DNA from: Xylanivirga thermophila
Lineage (GTDB): Bacteria; Bacillota; Clostridia; Caldicoprobacterales; Xylanivirgaceae
Length of the DNA stretch: 64,000 bases
NCBI RefSeq assembly: GCF_004138105.1
Contig: NZ_RXHQ01000009.1
Span: forward strand, 30,923-94,922
Reading direction: 5' to 3'
How positions within the stretch are numbered: the stretch's first letter is position 1; each line of letters starts with the position of its first letter. Made by a program: the position numbers and the translations under genes. A model generated the notes under the pieces. It was not told where the DNA came from. It did not search any database and worked only from the letters and a program-made list of their open reading frames with translations. Below are positions 1-8,357 of this stretch, one piece after another.

Positions 1-2
1 AT

Positions 3-230
3 CTGGATTTTATGAGGAAGTATACGGATTTCAGTAGTATAGAAGATTTTTTTGAATTTGGTGGATTTGAAGTAAACACTCAAGAGGATTACGAGAATCT
101 TCTTCAGGAGGAACTTGATAAAATAGTTCGTGAGAAAACAAAATTTAAGACTTGGGAAGAGATGCTTCGCTGTGCTGGAAAAGAAGAAATGTTAAGAAGG
201 TTAAGAATGCAGGGATTTGATGTAAAATAG
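3..230 (+). CDS. Hypothetical protein, 3' part (runs off the left edge)
   Basis: The reading frame is open from the first bases of the window. The first ATG is at 12, but no ribosome site fits in the 11 bases before it, so the gene probably begins outside the window. The visible part (about 75 codons) is acidic and helical, with Phe-rich and Glu/Lys-rich stretches, and ends in Phe-Asp-Val-Lys. There is no signal peptide or membrane segment. I do not recognise the family. It lies inside the left part of the Tn7-like cargo. Confidence 0.5.
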   Translation: MDFMRKYTDFSSIEDFFEFGGFEVNTQEDYENLLQEELDKIVREKTKFKTWEEMLRCAGKEEMLRRLRMQGFDVK

Positions 231-444
231 ATTTTGCACCTCTCCTTTTGTCTGTAAGGGTAGAAAAGAAGAATTTGCTGAAAATAAAGATATTCCGAAG
301 CAGAAAGGAAGATTTAGGAAATACTGTTTTAGACTATTTAAAAAGAAGGAATGAGTATTGCTTCTGGAAAATCAGCAGTATTTATTATTGGATTTATGGA
401 AGTGACAGAAAGAGATTGAAGGTTTTTTTAAGGAGATAATTTGC
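231..444. other. Intergenic stretch without a convincing gene
   Basis: A 63-codon frame could start at a TTG at 248 and run to 439, but it has no ribosome site and its composition (Trp, Tyr and Arg clusters) does not look like a selected protein. The only clear signal is the AAGGAGAT ribosome site at about 431-438 for the next gene. Confidence 0.4.
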
Positions 445-1026
445 ATGAATAGGTGTCAGTGGTGCGGCAAAGACTCTGGCGGGCATGGCATGGTTGTTTT
501 AACTATAAAAGAAGATGAGCCATCTCAATTGATATGCGAAGATTGCTACAATAGATATACGGCAGATATGCTTGGAGTTGAAGACTATAAGGATTTTGAA
601 AAAGAAGCAACCTTTAAAGATTGTGATGGTATAGACCACTGCTTTCAAATAGGAAAGAAGATTCATCCAACAGGTATTTGTTGGGATGCTATAGAATTTA
701 TTGAGGAAGATAAAGTAGGATATTCCTTTGAGATACATTAAGAGTTTGAAGAAGATTCAAATGATGCTTTAAAAAGGCTTTATAAAAAGATAAAAAAAGG
801 ATTATCGCAAAAGCACATAAAAAGAGAAGTATTCCGGGGACATGAACTTATCTCTTTTAAAGATAATCTAGTAGAAGGGCGTATTGAGTGGGATGATAGG
901 TATGAGACTGATATGCCCAAATTTATTATAGACGGACAGGAATATAGCCTAGAAGAGTTCGGTATAATGATGATGTCCTGCGAAGGATGGAATTTTAAAT
1001 TAGAAATTATAGAACCTACTGAGTAG
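445..1026 (+). pseudogene. Zinc-binding small protein gene interrupted by an in-frame TAA
   Basis: The ATG at 445 follows a good AAGGAG site. The first 98 codons encode a CxxC...CxxC protein (CQWCGKDSGG near the start, ICEDC near residue 32). The frame then meets TAA at 739-741, but coding continues in the same frame for another 94 codons to TAG at 1024-1026, with sensible composition (for example GRIEWDDRYE and a C-terminal FKLEIIEPTE). The joined product of about 193 residues resembles a family I associate with the DUF7713 label; this is from memory and unchecked. A single base change explains the stop. It could be a true pseudogene, a readthrough gene or a base-call error. Confidence 0.65.
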
Positions 1027-1114
1027 GGTGTGATATCTGAATTAAGGGTATCAATGTAAGAAAGTAAAACAATGACTAGGTTAAGGATATTTTTACATAG
1101 TGAGGTTGATATAC

Positions 1115-1453
1115 ATGGGTAATTCAAAGGAACAAGATAAAATATTACAGGAAATGTTGGAAGCAGAACGGCGTAATATAGAAAATTATAATAATGGCTT
1201 GCTTAAAAAATCTAATTCTGTCATTGAAGTAGATACAAAATATGAAGAAAAAAAGTACCTAAAGTCTATATCTTGGCAGTTGCCTGAAATTGATAGAGAA
1301 GCAATTGAAGATTTTAAAAGGAGCCATGATTGCACCTACCAAGATATTATTAAGTACGCATTAAGGTATTACTTATCAGAAACAAATTATAATCATGCTA
1401 AAGAGATAATTGAACTACGGGAGAAGCATTATATTGAGCATAGGGGTGAATAG
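1115..1453 (+). CDS. Hypothetical protein, 112 aa, upstream partner of the helicase
   Basis: I chose the ATG at 1115 because GAGGTTGAT lies just upstream; an in-frame GTG at 1100 is a weaker alternative. The N-terminal half is charged and helical. The C-terminal half (Trp-Gln-Leu-Pro, then IDREAIEDFKRSHDCTYQD) looks like a short folded domain, possibly a ribbon-helix-helix-like DNA-binding or partner domain; this is inference. It ends 17 bp before the helicase gene, so the two are very likely co-transcribed and may act together. Confidence 0.6.
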   Translation: MGNSKEQDKILQEMLEAERRNIENYNNGLLKKSNSVIEVDTKYEEKKYLKSISWQLPEIDREAIEDFKRSHDCTYQDIIKYALRYYLSETNYNHAKEIIELREKHYIEHRGE

Positions 1454-1470
1454 GGGGTTAAGTTACTGAC

Positions 1471-3876
1471 ATGGAAAAGCCAGAGCAGCAAATGTTACAG
1501 GAATATAATAATATAGAAAAAGATATAGAGAATGTTCAGAAAGTTAGTGAATACGTAAGCCTTAATTTTGAATTATATGGCGAGCCTATTGACGATATAG
1601 AAACACTTCAAGAATATAGAGAAAGGTTTAAGAAAGCCCGAGATTTTAGAAATAAATATGAAATAGGGTTTAATAAACTTAATAAAAGCATTAAAGAGAT
1701 TTATTCTAATTGGGATGATATTGCTTTATGGAGTGATAAGGTATTAAGGCTAAAGGAGCAAGCAAGGAAAGAATTATGTAATTTAGATAATGCCTTAGTA
1801 CAGTGGTATAAAAAAGGCAGCATATCTTCATTAGTTGAGAAGGATGATTTGGATGGATTAACAGTCACATTAGGGTATAAAGTAAAAGATATTCCTCCAG
1901 AAATAATTTACGAGACGTTGGAAAAGTGTAAAGAAGAACAGGCTTTTTTACCTAATATGAGAGAATTAACAGACGAAGAAGATATGGAATACTGCTATTT
2001 TTTATACTGTTTTGCACTTGCTGAAGAAAAAGAGCAGAAAGCCATTGAAATTCAAGGGTTTATAGATAAAATCTTTGATAATATGCTTGAACATGGGTAT
2101 TTTAGAAATTATATTTATGGAGAATATAATTTAGAATTAGTTGACAAGGAAAATAAAAAGAGTGGAAAGAAGCAATGTTCCTTTCAAAACTTTAATCCTC
2201 GGCAATGGCAGATAGAAGCCTATGAGTTGTGGAATCAAAAAAATCAAGCCCATCATGGCACTTTTTCCGTAGCCACGGGGGCAGGTAAAACATTATTTGC
2301 TCTATATTGTTTACAGCAGGAATTAGAAAAAGATAATGATATTCTCACAATCATAATAACGCCTACTAAGGCCATTATGCAAAACTGGTACGAAAGTTTA
2401 ATAGAAAAGTTTCATGTACATAAAGAAGCAATAGGAAGAAGGGGCGGCGGACATGGTAAATGTCTATGGAACACAAAAAAGTTTATTATTTACATATCTA
2501 ATACCGCCCAAAAGGAATTAGCAGATTATACTGTAGCCTTTGAAAAAATGAATGAACTAAAAAACAGAGATATCTACCAGTTCTACATATGCGATGAATG
2601 TCACCGTTACGCCACTGAAAATAACCTTAAGATGTTTGATGGACTTAAGTACCTTAAAACTAAGCAAGAAGATGATATTGATTACTATTCAGTTGGGCTC
2701 TCTGCTACTCCCGAACGAGGCGATGGAAGGGAAGTATACTTTTATCGTGCCATAGGAGATGTGATATACAAATATAATATTTTAGAGGCATTGGCTGATA
2801 ATGCTGTATCTTCATTTACAATTAAGAATGTTTATTGTAAGTTAACAAAAAAGGAGCGAAAGATACTAAAAGAATTAAACCAAAAAATATTCAGTTTAAT
2901 AAAACAACTTAATGCCCTTACAAAAACAGTAAAAACAAAATTATTTACCAATACAGGCAATCTCGATACAGAAACAATAATCCGAGAGGCGTATATTATA
3001 ATAGCCTCAAATAAAAAAGTTATTGATAAAATAAATACAAAAAAGGAAGGCTTCAAGAAAAAGCATGGAAAATTTGCAGAAGGTGCCCTTAATGATTGGC
3101 TGAATAAACAGCAAAATAGTGATATGAAAATAATATACCTATGTAATGCGCTTGTTTCTGGGATAAACAAGAGAAAACTATTAATCATGAATTCACACCA
3201 TCGGAATAAAAAGTGCTTAAAACTGGTAAGGAAAAATATTAATAAGAAAATAATTATATTTTCAGAATTTATAGAATCGGCAGAGGCTATTTATGAGGAA
3301 CTTGTACTTCAGTATGGAGGGAAAAAGATAAGGAGATATTATTCTTTAAATCCGAAACAAAGACAAAACCAAACGGAAGCCCAAAGAGAAAAAGAGAATA
3401 TGGAGGCTCTTACAAGTTTTAAAAATGGTGAAGCAAATGTGATTGTAACCGTTAAAGCGTTTGATGAAGGAGTTGATGTCCCGGATGCCGACGTTGGAAT
3501 TATTTATCAAAGCACTAAAGGAACAAGGCAAGCGATACAAAGGTTAGGAAGAGTTGTAAGAAAGGCTCAAGATGGAGATGAAGAGAAAAATCCAATGTTA
3601 TATTATTTGTATCATCCAGAATACCAGGCGGAGTTTTTAAAAGGTTACTTTGAAAATCCCTATAAACTATACCGCAATGCATTTGACGATGATTCGGAGG
3701 ATGATGTAGTAAATAATACAACTGAGGATAACGAAGAGTTAATTAAAGGTAGGGGTTCTTATGAACAGGCTGTGTGCAAGTATAAAGCAGGGCTAGATAA
3801 GATAGTATTTATCCCTAAGAATAAATATGATTTTTCTAAATACGATATAAAAAATGATAACAATGACACTATATAA
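1471..3876 (+). CDS. DEAD/DEAH-box superfamily 2 helicase, 801 aa
   Basis: A superfamily 2 helicase or translocase that should use ATP hydrolysis to move on nucleic acid. About 250 N-terminal residues are helical and unlike known accessory domains. The helicase core follows: FNPRQWQIEAYE Q-like motif near 245, Walker A VATGAGKT near 267, DECH box near 373, SATPERGD near 410, and C-terminal motifs FDEGVDVPDAD near 665 and QRLGRVVR near 689. A basic, helical insertion separates the two RecA-like lobes (about 450-590). The tail is acidic. Type III restriction and phage-defence helicases share this core, but no nuclease or methylase domain is seen here or beside it. Defence or DNA processing for the element is inference. 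The small gene just upstream is probably its partner. Confidence 0.85.
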   Translation: MEKPEQQMLQEYNNIEKDIENVQKVSEYVSLNFELYGEPIDDIETLQEYRERFKKARDFRNKYEIGFNKLNKSIKEIYSNWDDIALWSDKVLRLKEQARKELCNLDNALVQWYKKGSISSLVEKDDLDGLTVTLGYKVKDIPPEIIYETLEKCKEEQAFLPNMRELTDEEDMEYCYFLYCFALAEEKEQKAIEIQGFIDKIFDNMLEHGYFRNYIYGEYNLELVDKENKKSGKKQCSFQNFNPRQWQIEAYELWNQKNQAHHGTFSVATGAGKTLFALYCLQQELEKDNDILTIIITPTKAIMQNWYESLIEKFHVHKEAIGRRGGGHGKCLWNTKKFIIYISNTAQKELADYTVAFEKMNELKNRDIYQFYICDECHRYATENNLKMFDGLKYLKTKQEDDIDYYSVGLSATPERGDGREVYFYRAIGDVIYKYNILEALADNAVSSFTIKNVYCKLTKKERKILKELNQKIFSLIKQLNALTKTVKTKLFTNTGNLDTETIIREAYIIIASNKKVIDKINTKKEGFKKKHGKFAEGALNDWLNKQQNSDMKIIYLCNALVSGINKRKLLIMNSHHRNKKCLKLVRKNINKKIIIFSEFIESAEAIYEELVLQYGGKKIRRYYSLNPKQRQNQTEAQREKENMEALTSFKNGEANVIVTVKAFDEGVDVPDADVGIIYQSTKGTRQAIQRLGRVVRKAQDGDEEKNPMLYYLYHPEYQAEFLKGYFENPYKLYRNAFDDDSEDDVVNNTTEDNEELIKGRGSYEQAVCKYKAGLDKIVFIPKNKYDFSKYDIKNDNNDTI

Positions 3877-4203
3877 TACAAGACCTTCATACAGATTCAT
3901 GATTCAAGAAACATGATTCTGTACAAAGGTTGCGTATTATTAATAGGTGGTGTGTAAGAAATAGAAAATAGGGATTTAGGGATATGGGATGTATGGCTAT
4001 AGCGGTGTAAAATGATAAATGAGGATAATGGATAAAATAAACACGTTGCATTTATTAATGGACCAACGTAAAATATAAGCATACGGATGGAGGCATATCT
4101 CCTTTACGGCCAGTTTCATAACTGGAATTAAACGTAAAGGAAGGTATGCCTTTTGGTTTATCAAGATTAAGGATTAAGGGAAGATGATTTAAGGAGGGAT
4201 AAT
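3877..4203. other. Intergenic region with an inverted repeat and a structured leader
   Basis: There is no gene here. An imperfect inverted repeat of 11 bp arms (ACAGATTCATG at 3891-3901 against CATGATTCTGT at 3912-3922) follows the helicase stop and may fold as a terminator-like hairpin, although no T-run follows. A purine-rich 'tagggatttaggg' tract lies at about 3960-3990. The structured leader annotated at 4067-4160 occupies the rest. Confidence 0.5.
4067..4160 (+). ncRNA. Composite hairpin leader (copy A)
   Basis: A TAAAAT -10-like box at about 4069 is followed by a nested hairpin. The outer stem is GGCATA (4092-4097) with TATGCC (4145-4150) and CCTTTACG (4101-4108) with CGTAAAGG (4133-4140). 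The inner stem is CCAGTT (4110-4115) with AACTGG (4120-4125). A second locus at 7752-7848 has the same layout and clear sequence similarity (ATAC-GGA-GGAG-GCATAT-CTC-TTTA-GCCAG). It ends 44 bp before the next gene. It could be a leader attenuator, a small RNA or a mobile hairpin; no Rfam family comes to mind. Confidence 0.4.
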
Positions 4204-4932
4204 GTGCTTAGAATTGAGGAGTTTACAGAAAAAATTACAAGAGATTTTAAGATGGAATTTCCCGAGGTGGAAGTAAAAGAAAAATATATTCGCTTGGGTA
4301 CAGGGGTAACCCATGCAGAATTACCGATTGCAAGCATGTATAAAGAGTACCAGGTTACGGGCTACGATAATATAAGGGATTTATATATAAAGGTTGCATA
4401 CGAGGTATTGAATCAATATAAATTTAAGGTTGATTATAATAATGTATTTCCTTTGCTTAAAAGTAGGGATTTCGGGAAAGGCGAAAAGGATTTAAGGTTT
4501 TGTAGGGAGCAAGCCTTTACCGATATAGATACACTATATGTATCAGACGAAGGGGAAGTGTTTAGATTTGTGCTGGAAAGTGATGATGTGGACTTTGATA
4601 AAATAAAAAAGAGAGCATGGGAGAACCTAAATAAACTTTCTAATATACTGGTACGACTGGATGATACCCTCAATATATTTTGCTTGCGATATTCTACTGA
4701 TTATAATGCATCATTTTTACTTAGTGATTCATTACAAAAACAGATAAAAAGGAAAGTAGGACAGGATTATCTCTTTGCAATTCCTTCTTCAACTGCATTA
4801 GTTGTGGCTAAATATCAACCTGAATATATAAAAATTATGGAATCACTAATTATGGTAGATAAAGACCCGAATAAGGTCTCAGATAAAGTATATCAATATA
4901 AAGATGGGAAATTTGATATTGCATTTGTTTAA
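4204..4932 (+). CDS. Hypothetical protein, 242 aa, possibly DUF1444/YtpQ-like
   Basis: The start is GTG or ATG-like at 4204 after AAGGAGG. The protein is soluble and mixed alpha/beta. The C-terminal part (YLFAIPSSTALVVAK near residue 195, ending GKFDIAF) has the layout I remember from the DUF1444/YtpQ family, whose function is unknown; this match is weak and from memory. The gene follows the structured leader at 4067-4160, so its expression may be controlled there. No operon partner overlaps it. Confidence 0.55.
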   Translation: MLRIEEFTEKITRDFKMEFPEVEVKEKYIRLGTGVTHAELPIASMYKEYQVTGYDNIRDLYIKVAYEVLNQYKFKVDYNNVFPLLKSRDFGKGEKDLRFCREQAFTDIDTLYVSDEGEVFRFVLESDDVDFDKIKKRAWENLNKLSNILVRLDDTLNIFCLRYSTDYNASFLLSDSLQKQIKRKVGQDYLFAIPSSTALVVAKYQPEYIKIMESLIMVDKDPNKVSDKVYQYKDGKFDIAFV

Positions 4933-5074
4933 CAGTATATTAAGAAGTAGAAGGAATAAGGGTTAAGTATAGTTATAGAGGAAATCACAAAGATTTATTC
5001 TAATTTGATTTAGAGATAGTAATTTCATATAATATAATAAGATATGTAATATGTGGAAGAGGAGATATGGTAAT

Positions 5075-5341
5075 ATGAATAAGGTGATAATTGAATGTGC
5101 CGAATTGGTTGATAAATATGAATTAAATAGAGATAGCATCCTGAAACAGTTACAGTCTATGGAAATAGATAAAGGAATAGAGGATTTTATTATTGCATAC
5201 AATGATGACTTTCGGTATACTTTGATTGGTGAAATCAAGAGCAAACAGGTAGTTTTAACTAATATTGAAAAGGCTATCGCTTTTGAAAAGATGGATAATA
5301 CGGATTTATACGAATTTATAAAAAAGGGACAAGGGAAATAG
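5075..5341 (+). CDS. Small hypothetical protein, 88 aa
   Basis: ATG at 5075 is preceded by AAGAGGAG at the right distance; an ATG at 5051 is in frame but lacks a ribosome site. The product is a small acidic helical protein starting MNKVIIECAELVDKYELN, without membrane segments or recognisable motifs. It converges with the minus-strand gene at 5406-5702 on a shared terminator hairpin. Confidence 0.55.
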   Translation: MNKVIIECAELVDKYELNRDSILKQLQSMEIDKGIEDFIIAYNDDFRYTLIGEIKSKQVVLTNIEKAIAFEKMDNTDLYEFIKKGQGK

Positions 5342-5361
5342 GAAAATTAGGACAAAAGAAA

Positions 5362-5402
5362 AGGCTTTGGGGATAAGGTTAGATATCCTGCAAAGCCTCA
5401 TG
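5362..5402. terminator. Bidirectional terminator hairpin
   Basis: AGGCTTTG (5362-5369) pairs with CAAAGCCT (5391-5398), followed by a T-rich run. It sits between two convergent small genes and could serve both. Confidence 0.65.
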
Positions 5403-5405
5403 TTT

Positions 5406-5702
5406 TTAGTATTTTGGGATTTCAGTTTTTACTTTTTCAATAAAGGTTCTAATGGTAGGAATATTATTTATCAGGAGTTGATAATCATCTAAATCTAGGG
5501 TTTGCTGAATCTGATTTAGATATTGTTCAATTGTTTGGAGATGGGACAGGGAAAAGGAATCATAGGAAGCAGGGTTAAGAAAACAAGTGACTAATGCTGT
5601 GATTGCTTTACCTAATTTCCTCGCATCCATATTTCCTAATATCCTATTCACAATCTGTTGTAGGTAATTTAGTTCCAATCTCAAAACTTCTAGATTTATC
5701 AT
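5406..5702 (-). CDS. Small helical hypothetical protein, 98 aa
   Basis: On the minus strand, with AAAGGGGTGG just upstream of the ATG at 5702. The product is almost entirely helical with Leu/Ile heptads (MINLEVLRLELNYLQQIVNR near the start, LQTIEQYLNQIQQTLDLDDY in the middle). There is no signal peptide. I do not recognise the family. It ends at the shared terminator. Confidence 0.6.
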   Translation of the reverse strand: MINLEVLRLELNYLQQIVNRILGNMDARKLGKAITALVTCFLNPASYDSFSLSHLQTIEQYLNQIQQTLDLDDYQLLINNIPTIRTFIEKVKTEIPKY

Positions 5703-5857
5703 TATTACGCCACCCCTTTACGGAAATTTGAAGCATTATAGCCATAGGTACACGAGAAATCAAATTATTTGAGGTAAAAGTTTTAAAATTAATAAAATAA
5801 TTCATGGCATATAACTTAATATTATAGTAATAAAATGTTACATGAGTGGATATAATA

Positions 5858-5894
5858 TTGACACATGACAAACAATAATGTAATATAATATTAC
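5858..5894 (+). promoter_or_regulatory. Promoter with palindromic operator of the XRE-ImmA-PIN operon
   Basis: TTGACA at 5858-5863 is 17 bp from TAATAT at 5881-5886. A 15 bp palindrome, GTAATATAATATTAC (5880-5894), covers the -10 region. This is the arrangement expected for autorepression by the XRE protein encoded 16 bp downstream; the autorepression is inference. Confidence 0.7.
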
Positions 5895-5910
5895 AAAGGA
5901 GGGTTTAAAG

Positions 5911-6294
5911 ATGGCAAAGGATATTCCTATTGGATTAAAAATAAAGGCTATTAGAGAAGCAAGGGGATTAAGTCAGATTGAAGTAGTAGAACGACTTGTT
6001 GAAAGAGATGTTAATATGAGCAGAGAAACATTAAGCAAAATAGAAAACGGCAACAGGACTGTATCGGCTGTGGAGTTAAATGCTCTATGCAAAGTTCTGA
6101 ATATAGATATAAACATCCTTTTTGAAGAAGATGATGATTTGGTTACATTATTCAGGAAGAAAAACTTTTCAGAGAAAACGATTAAAGAAGTAGAAAAACT
6201 TCAGGATATGGTAAAGGTGTTTATTTATCAAAAGAAAATATATGCTGGGGAGTTTAAACCACAAGAGAGAAAGCCACTATGGGAGGAGTGTTAA
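5911..6294 (+). CDS. XRE-family helix-turn-helix regulator, 127 aa
   Basis: ATG at 5911 follows AAAGGAGGG. Residues 8-65 form a Cro/CI-type helix-turn-helix (IKAIREARGLSQIEVVERL, then SRETLSKIENGNRTVS). The remaining 60 residues are helical and probably dimerise or contact the partner peptidase. It is the first gene of a tight three-gene operon with an ImmA/IrrE peptidase and a PIN-like protein. By analogy with ImmR/ImmA of ICEBs1 it should repress its own promoter and be inactivated by the peptidase. Confidence 0.85.
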   Translation: MAKDIPIGLKIKAIREARGLSQIEVVERLVERDVNMSRETLSKIENGNRTVSAVELNALCKVLNIDINILFEEDDDLVTLFRKKNFSEKTIKEVEKLQDMVKVFIYQKKIYAGEFKPQERKPLWEEC

Positions 6295-6296
6295 GA

Positions 6297-7088
6297 TTGC
6301 CAAAGAATAATTTGAATCTCCCAGAAGAATCTTTCAGGCTACAAATTAAAGACTTAGCAGAAGAAACGAGAATAAAGTTTGCTAGAAAAGGGCTTTCAGA
6401 TATATTTGACATTCTATCGGAGGCTGCATTTTTGATAAGAAAGCCATTGGATACAGATGAATTATCAGGGTTTAGCACTTATTTTGAGGAACAGTTTATT
6501 GTCTATTTAAATAGTAATTTTACTTTGGGACATGAACGTTATACTGGTGCCCATGAATTATATCATCTTATTTATAATGCCGATATCCTGAAAAAAGAAA
6601 AGATTCTTTTAGATGATGAAAAGCATAAAGCAGAAGATATGAAAGCAAATGTATTTGCATCTGAATTTTTAATGCCTGAAGACTATGTAAAAGAAGTATT
6701 TTATAAAATTGTTAATGTGGATAAGGGCAGTATTTTACCAAGGCATATCGTTAGAATGCACAATTATTTTAAAGTAAGTTATAAGGCTATGTTAAAAAGA
6801 CTTATCCAACTTGATTTATGCTCTATTAATAAATATGAGGAACTTGTAGATATCTGCTCACTGGAAAACATGGAGCAACTCCAATCTCTAACCAAGCGGG
6901 AAGGCTATAGCATTGAACTGATAATTCCATCAAAAGAAACGTATGTACCTACAGAATATATAGAATTTGTAAAGAGTAATTACGAACGAGGGAATATTTC
7001 ATATAAGAACATGAAAAATAGTCTTGAATTTGTCGGACTGACTCCAGAGCAATTCGGATATGAGTATCCCCTAGAAGAGGATTATTAG
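6297..7088 (+). CDS. ImmA/IrrE-family metallopeptidase, 263 aa
   Basis: I chose the TTG at 6297 because GGGAGGAG ends 8 bases upstream; an ATG at 6279 is in frame but overlaps that site. The zinc-binding HELYH motif sits near residue 85 (GAHELYHLIYN), followed by the usual ANVFASEFLMP segment near 120-130, which is the family signature. Family members cleave XRE-type repressors, as ImmA cleaves ImmR. The C-terminal 120 residues are extra to the catalytic core. The gene directly follows the XRE regulator and precedes the PIN-like gene by one base, so the three form one unit. Confidence 0.85.
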   Translation: MPKNNLNLPEESFRLQIKDLAEETRIKFARKGLSDIFDILSEAAFLIRKPLDTDELSGFSTYFEEQFIVYLNSNFTLGHERYTGAHELYHLIYNADILKKEKILLDDEKHKAEDMKANVFASEFLMPEDYVKEVFYKIVNVDKGSILPRHIVRMHNYFKVSYKAMLKRLIQLDLCSINKYEELVDICSLENMEQLQSLTKREGYSIELIIPSKETYVPTEYIEFVKSNYERGNISYKNMKNSLEFVGLTPEQFGYEYPLEEDY

Positions 7089-7089
7089 A

Positions 7090-7656
7090 ATGAGGTACGT
7101 AGGAGCCATTTCTGATGCAGATATTTTAATTAATTTAGCCAGAGTTAACAGATTGGATGTTTTAGAACTTTTATTTGAGGAAATCATCATTCCACAATTT
7201 GTGTATGATATTGAAATAAAGAAAAATGCAGGAAAGGGTTATGGTGTAATTAATCAAGCCATTCATAAAGATGGGAGCATATTTAAGGTAGTAGATAGGA
7301 AGAAAGATATATCTGTAAATATACTTGCAAGAAGTATTATTGAAGATAAGAAAAAGGTAATCGGTCCAGGAGAAAGTGAATGTGCAGGATATGCTCAGGC
7401 GTTGAGAATTCCAATAATAATATCAGATAATTATACTGAATTTAAGTGGCTAGATGAGTTCATTACCCTGACACACAATAATATTTTGGCTTTATGTGTG
7501 TATTTTGGCGAGATTACAAAAAGTGAGGCAGAAGATATTTTTAATCAAATTAATGATAATTTAACTCGTCCGACTAGAGATACCTTTGAAGACCAATATG
7601 GAAAGGCCTTTATAAGATTTGAGAGAAATGGTTGGAAAAAATATTTGGGTATATAG
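7090..7656 (+). CDS. PIN-like (DUF3368-type) protein, 188 aa
   Basis: The order of acidic residues fits a PIN-type nuclease fold: SDADILI near residue 8, GPGESECAGYA near 92, and IIISDN near 112. DUF3368-like proteins start and pair in a very similar way. PIN proteins are Mg-dependent RNases and often toxins. Here the gene starts one base after the ImmA/IrrE gene, so the XRE protein and peptidase are the likely control or antitoxin. Toxin activity is inference. The start is ATG with GAGG upstream. Confidence 0.7.
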   Translation: MRYVGAISDADILINLARVNRLDVLELLFEEIIIPQFVYDIEIKKNAGKGYGVINQAIHKDGSIFKVVDRKKDISVNILARSIIEDKKKVIGPGESECAGYAQALRIPIIISDNYTEFKWLDEFITLTHNNILALCVYFGEITKSEAEDIFNQINDNLTRPTRDTFEDQYGKAFIRFERNGWKKYLGI

Positions 7657-8053
7657 GGGAAGGTATATGTAATAAGGGATATGGGTTAAAGAATAAGGTT
7701 ATATTGAAGTAGCAATTGTAAGAATGTAATTGTGTTCTTCCTTAATATGCGCTAAAATATCATTATCAATACAGACGGAGAGCATATTCTCTTTATACAG
7801 CCAGGTTCGTTTTGGCAGTAGTTAAGGAGAATATGCTTTTTATTTTTTGGAAGAGAATTTGGAATGATAAAATGTGAGGTAAGAGGTGAGGAATATGAGA
7901 AATCCTATTAGATTACTATTGCTTCTATAAACCATATTATTCCTTTGTTATTGTGTACAGTCAATAGGAATTCAGCATTCTATAAAGGATAAATTGGCTA
8001 ATGCTAGTACTTTGTCGAAATATCCGCTGAAGTTTAATACTGAGGTGAAAAGT
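7657..8053. other. Intergenic region with purine tract and hairpin copy B
   Basis: Just after the PIN-like gene is a purine-rich tract (about 7655-7700) of the dispersed GGGATAAGG type. The only other structure is the composite hairpin annotated at 7752-7848. A short frame near 7905 closes quickly and has no support. Confidence 0.5.
7752..7848 (+). ncRNA. Composite hairpin leader (copy B)
   Basis: A TAAAAT box at 7753-7758 precedes a nested hairpin: AGCATATTCTC (7781-7791) pairs with GAGAATATGCT (7827-7837), with an inner CCAG/TTGGC stem and a T-run at 7837-7848. It is similar in sequence and layout to the element at 4067-4160. It looks like a terminator or attenuator that starts with its own promoter. 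Confidence 0.45.
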
Positions 8054-8332
8054 ATGGGAACAGCATGTCAGGTTAATAATTGTTTTAGTAATTGCTTTAG
8101 AGAAAAGTTAATAAATACTGAATTGGGATTTTTAATAAAACAAGAAGGGGTTAAAGAAGGTATAAAGGAGGCAATACTAATACTTTTATTAAAGAAAGCA
8201 TATACTCTGCCAGACGATATTTATGAAAGTATTATGAATCAGGAAAATCAGAGTGTTTTGATGGAATGGGTAAGACTGGTTTCGGAAACTCAAAATATGG
8301 AACAGATAAGAAAAGTAATAAATGCAAAATAA
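8054..8332 (+). CDS. Small hypothetical protein, 92 aa
   Basis: ATG at 8054 follows GAGGTGA; the frame extends upstream to a TTG at 7994 without a ribosome site. The product has two Cys near the start (CQVNNCFSNCF) and a helical body with KEGIKEAILILLLKKAY. The C-terminal layout recalls the tail of Rpn/PD-(D/E)XK family transposases, but the similarity is too short to claim. It converges on the regulator at 8343-8684. Confidence 0.45.
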   Translation: MGTACQVNNCFSNCFREKLINTELGFLIKQEGVKEGIKEAILILLLKKAYTLPDDIYESIMNQENQSVLMEWVRLVSETQNMEQIRKVINAK

Positions 8333-8357
8333 AAATAAGCCTTTACGGCTTATTTTT
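8329..8357. terminator. Terminator hairpin between convergent genes
   Basis: AAATAAGCC and GGCTTATTT with a 5-base loop, followed by T residues, overlap the end of both convergent genes. It can act in both directions. Confidence 0.7.

Noticed and set aside
248..439. A 63-codon ORF starting with TTG
   Set aside because: No ribosome site and an improbable composition.
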